This document shows positions 6,110 to 8,533 of a stretch of DNA of 8,533 nucleotides, piece after piece. Each line of letters starts with the position of its first letter. Within the stretch, counting starts at the first letter, position 1. Made by a program: the position numbers and the translations under genes. The notes beneath the pieces were generated by a model that saw only the letters and a program-made list of their open reading frames with translations, ran no database searches and was not told the origin of the DNA. Origin of the DNA: Patescibacteria group bacterium (GTDB taxonomy: Bacteria > Patescibacteriota > Patescibacteriia > Patescibacteriales > VMTK01); NCBI GenBank assembly GCA_018896595.1, contig JAHIME010000091.1, positions 1-8,533 of the forward strand. The letters are read 5' to 3'.

Positions 6110-7117
6110 ATGTTTATAAAGCGCATAGGCATTGACCTGGGCACAACTTACACATTGGTGTATTTGCCCCGCCGCGGTATTGTTATCAACGAACCGAGCG
6201 TGGTTGCTATTTCAATGGTTGACAAGAAAATATTGGCGGTCGGCAACGAGGCGAAAGACATGCTTGGCAGAACGCCGGATTCCATTATCGCCTTAAAGCC
6301 CTTAAAGGATGGAGTCATCGCCGACTACAGGACAACCGAGGCCATGCTTAGATATTTTATCAATAAAGCGCTGGGCGGCGTAAGATTGTTCAGGCCCGAG
6401 GTTATGGTGGCGGTGCCGGCCGGCATCACTTCAACCGAGCGGCGCGCCGTGATTGACGCCACCATTTCCGCCGGCGCCAGAGCGGCTTATATTATAAAAG
6501 AGCCGATAGCGGCCGCGATCGGCGCCGATATTCCAATCGGCTCGGCTTCCGGGCATATGATAGTTGATATCGGCGGCGGCACGGCGGAAATGGCGGTTAT
6601 TTCCTTGGGCGGAGTCGTTACCTCAACATCCGTCCGCGTCGGCGGCAATAAATTTGACAACGCGATAACTGATTTCATCAGGCGCAGGTATAATTTGGCC
6701 ATTGGCGAACGAACGGCCGAGGAGACAAAAATCAATATCGGCAGCGCGCTTTATTTGGAAGATAAATTAACCATGGAAATTCGCGGCCGGGATATTATAA
6801 CCGGCTTGCCCCGGAACATCACCGTATCTTCCGACGATGTAACCGAAGCTATCCAAAATGAATTGGAAGCGGTTATTAACGCGGCCAAGAGAGTTTTACA
6901 GGAAACTCCTCCGGAATTGGCGTCCGATATTATGGACAAAGGCATGGTTTTAACCGGCGGCAGTTCGCTCTTAAGGAATATTGACCAGCTTCTGTCGCGG
7001 ACTACGGGCGTGCCTGCTTTCGTGGCTGATGACGCGCTTTTATGCGTAGCAAAAGGAACGGGGATCGCTCTTGATAATTTAGACAGTTATAAACGAAGTA
7101 TTTTAGCGACTAAATAA
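6110..7117 (+). CDS. mreB: Rod shape-determining protein MreB
   Basis: A complete 335-residue actin-fold protein. It shows the phosphate-1 motif GIDLGTTYT (residues 7-15), EPSVVAIS, the KDGVIADY region, phosphate-2 DIGGGTAE (153-160), a KINIGSA segment and the adenosine motif TGGSSLLRNI (from about 282). MreB forms membrane-bound ATP-dependent filaments that guide cell-wall synthesis. The frame extends to TTG 6062, but that part lies inside the palindromic repeat and MFIKRIGIDLGTT is the natural start. A GAGGAGGGG run ends about 20 bases before the ATG, too far for a normal ribosome site, and belongs to the repeat. mreC and mreD are not adjacent; a glycosyltransferase follows after 11 bases. 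No missing ATP-binding residue is seen. Confidence 0.92.
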   Translation: MFIKRIGIDLGTTYTLVYLPRRGIVINEPSVVAISMVDKKILAVGNEAKDMLGRTPDSIIALKPLKDGVIADYRTTEAMLRYFINKALGGVRLFRPEVMVAVPAGITSTERRAVIDATISAGARAAYIIKEPIAAAIGADIPIGSASGHMIVDIGGGTAEMAVISLGGVVTSTSVRVGGNKFDNAITDFIRRRYNLAIGERTAEETKINIGSALYLEDKLTMEIRGRDIITGLPRNITVSSDDVTEAIQNELEAVINAAKRVLQETPPELASDIMDKGMVLTGGSSLLRNIDQLLSRTTGVPAFVADDALLCVAKGTGIALDNLDSYKRSILATK

Positions 7118-7128
7118 TTTTTAATTTT

Positions 7129-8418
7129 ATGCTCATAGGAATTGACGCCAGTCGCGCCAACAGGAGCCATAAAAGCGGCACTGAATGGTATTCATATTAT
7201 TTAATCAGGTGGCTGGCGAAATTAGACAAAGACAATCAATACATTCTCTACACTGACCAGCCGCTTACGGGCGGCTTGTTGGATTTGACCACGCAACAAC
7301 ATTTTGACGACAAAAACCGCGCGAAGGAAGAAGCGGCGAATTTTGACAAAGACGGCTGCCGGATTTTAAAAAGCCCGTATAATAATTTCAAAGCGAAAGT
7401 TTTAAAATGGCCCTTTAATTTTCTTTGGACGCAAGTCCGATTTTCATGGGAAATGCTCATTCACCGTCCCGATATTCTTTTTATTCCGTCGCACACATTG
7501 CCGAGAATCCATCCGAAAAAGTCAATAATAACCATTCATGACATCGCTTTTGAACGCGAGCGTTTGCTTTACAGCAATGGCTACTTGGGCCCGGAAAGCG
7601 CTTTTTATCGGAAAATAGTTAATTTATTGGTTAAATTATGCACTTTCGGCAAATATAGAGCCAGCACCTTGGATTATCACAGCTGGGCGGCGCGATTCGC
7701 CTTAAAACACGCGAAAAAGATTATTACTGTTTCTAATTTTTCCAAAAAAGAAATAGAAGAAGTTTATAATGTCAAAGAGAAAAAAATCAAGGTAATTCAT
7801 AACGGCTATAATAAAAGCTTGTACAATAAAATCAACGATCAAAACGCCATAAAGGAAATTCTTGGCAAATACGGCATAGACGCTCCGTATGTTTTTTATG
7901 TCGGCCGGCTGGAAAAGAAAAAAAATACTCCCGCCTTGGTTGAGGCGTACGCGGTTATGCGCGAAGAATATAAGAATATCAAACACAAATTAGTATTGGT
8001 GGGCGATGCCAGCCATGGATTTGACGAGGTAAAATACATAATCCGCGAATTTAATTTGGATGATGACGTGATTATTACCGGCTGGGCGCCGGAAGCGGAT
8101 ATGCCCTATATTTACAGCGGCGCCACTGCCATTGTCCATCCGTCGCTTTATGAAGGTTCCAGCATCCCTCTGCTCCAGGCCATGGCTTGCGGCACGGCGA
8201 TTACAGCTTCTCAAACAACCTCAATCCCCGAGGTGGCCGGCGACGCGGCGCTCTTTTTCAATCCCAAGGATGTGAGGTCAATCGCCGACGCCATGGCTAA
8301 AATAATTTCGGACAATGAGCTAAGGCAAAAATTAATCAACAACGGCTTTGAAAGAGTGAAAAATTTCAGCTGGCAAAAGTGCGCGGAGGAAACTTTGAAG
8401 GAAATTTGTAATTTATAA
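7129..8418 (+). CDS. Glycosyltransferase family 4 protein
   Basis: A 429-residue GT-B fold enzyme, cytoplasmic or membrane-associated, that would move a sugar from a nucleotide donor to a polysaccharide, lipid or protein acceptor. The N-terminal acceptor domain opens with MLIGIDASRANRSHKSGTEW, with a TIHDIAFE loop later. ITVSNFSKKEI and VIHNGYN mark the domain boundary. The C-terminal donor domain carries GRLEKKKN (259-266), the phosphate-binding Arg/Lys region, then ITGWAPEADMPYIYSGA. The usual EGFGLPLLEAMACG reads EGSSIPLLQAMACG: Glu342 is kept, but the second Glu of the E-x7-E pair is Gln350 (CAG at 8176-8178). Donor and acceptor cannot be named. It starts 11 bases after mreB, with no Shine-Dalgarno, and probably shares its transcript. 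Confidence 0.85.
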   Translation: MLIGIDASRANRSHKSGTEWYSYYLIRWLAKLDKDNQYILYTDQPLTGGLLDLTTQQHFDDKNRAKEEAANFDKDGCRILKSPYNNFKAKVLKWPFNFLWTQVRFSWEMLIHRPDILFIPSHTLPRIHPKKSIITIHDIAFERERLLYSNGYLGPESAFYRKIVNLLVKLCTFGKYRASTLDYHSWAARFALKHAKKIITVSNFSKKEIEEVYNVKEKKIKVIHNGYNKSLYNKINDQNAIKEILGKYGIDAPYVFYVGRLEKKKNTPALVEAYAVMREEYKNIKHKLVLVGDASHGFDEVKYIIREFNLDDDVIITGWAPEADMPYIYSGATAIVHPSLYEGSSIPLLQAMACGTAITASQTTSIPEVAGDAALFFNPKDVRSIADAMAKIISDNELRQKLINNGFERVKNFSWQKCAEETLKEICNL

Positions 8419-8461
8419 TAAAATTTGACTAATTTTATCAGTTTTACTAATTACAATTTTG

Positions 8462-8470
8462 TGTTATAAT
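8462..8470 (+). promoter_or_regulatory. Extended -10 promoter, nearly leaderless
   Basis: TGtTATAAT with a perfect TATAAT at 8465-8470; TTTACT at 8443-8448 is a weak -35 (spacing 16). The implied start near 8477 leaves only a few bases before ATG 8480. ACTAATT occurs twice upstream (8428-8434 and 8446-8452), 18 bases apart, possibly a binding site or chance in AT-rich DNA. No terminator is visible after the glycosyltransferase. Confidence 0.55.
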
Positions 8471-8479
8471 AAAAATGTT

Positions 8480-8533
8480 ATGAACAGAAAAATAGCATTT
8501 TTTTTAATTTGTTTTTTTGTCTTTACGGCCGCA
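8480..8533 (+). CDS. N-terminus of a secreted or membrane protein (3' partial)
   Basis: Eighteen codons run to the right edge: MNRK followed by a strongly hydrophobic Phe/Leu/Ile/Val stretch and then Thr-Ala-Ala, the pattern of a signal peptide. The start is supported by the extended -10 promoter ending 9 bases upstream. The mature protein is outside the window, so its function is unknown. The opening resembles that of the secreted protein at 2280, but this is only the general form of a signal peptide. Confidence 0.6.
   Translation, partial: MNRKIAFFLICFFVFTAA

Noticed and set aside
5869..6144. Opposite-strand open frame over the palindrome pair
   Set aside because: It is mostly translated repeat plus the antisense of neighbouring genes, with no recognisable protein features.
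1..8533. tRNA, rRNA, CRISPR array, replication origin or transposase
   Set aside because: No cloverleaf, rRNA-like stretch, regular spaced repeats, DnaA-box cluster or transposase motif was found by eye on either strand.

Overview
The window looks like a chromosomal piece of a Candidate Phyla Radiation bacterium (Patescibacteria, most likely a Parcubacteria-type lineage). The evidence is the gene families: a small DUF5679 double-CxxC protein, a GerMN-domain protein beside an HD phosphohydrolase, a DUF4012-type membrane protein, a secreted Gln/Glu-rich coiled-coil protein, and HlyD/MacB pieces of the kind common in these genomes. The DNA is AT-rich, genes are packed tightly, starts lack Shine-Dalgarno sequences, and TAA is the usual stop. 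The placement rests on recognition of protein families, not on a marker gene.

Layout, all genes on the + strand. 3-146: tail of an unrecognised gene. 174-229: a hairpin, a rho-independent terminator and an extended -10 promoter in quick succession. 238-1738: two-gene unit of a membrane-anchored GerMN protein and an HD-domain phosphohydrolase. 1739-1959: AT-rich gap with a candidate promoter. 1960-2115: DUF5679 protein. 2116-2279: gap with a possible RNA hairpin and a TGtTATAAT promoter. 2280-3119: secreted coiled-coil protein. 3136-3534: single-domain response regulator. 3515-5040: wreck of an HlyD-ABC-MacB export operon. 5058-5987: shortened DUF4012-type protein with a GC-rich hairpin-dense insert. 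6002-6089: REPIN-like palindrome pair. 6110-7117: intact mreB. 7129-8418: GT4 glycosyltransferase. 8465-8533: promoter and first 18 codons of another secreted protein.

The intact genes suggest a cell-envelope neighbourhood: MreB (shape), a glycosyltransferase (surface polysaccharide), a DUF4012-type envelope protein and secreted coiled-coil proteins. The most striking part is 3515-5410. There the response-regulator end runs into the middle of an HlyD coiled coil. The HlyD coil then jumps out of frame to the HlyD C-terminal lipoyl half, and the HlyD barrel fuses in frame to the periplasmic domain of a MacB permease. The ABC ATPase between them is absent. The next gene also seems to have lost its middle. 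Either this is a real cluster of deletions at short homologies or an assembly artefact; read mapping would decide.

A second theme is expression. Four candidate promoters have the form TGn plus a TATAAT-like hexamer, and two lie so close to the ATG that the mRNA would be nearly leaderless.
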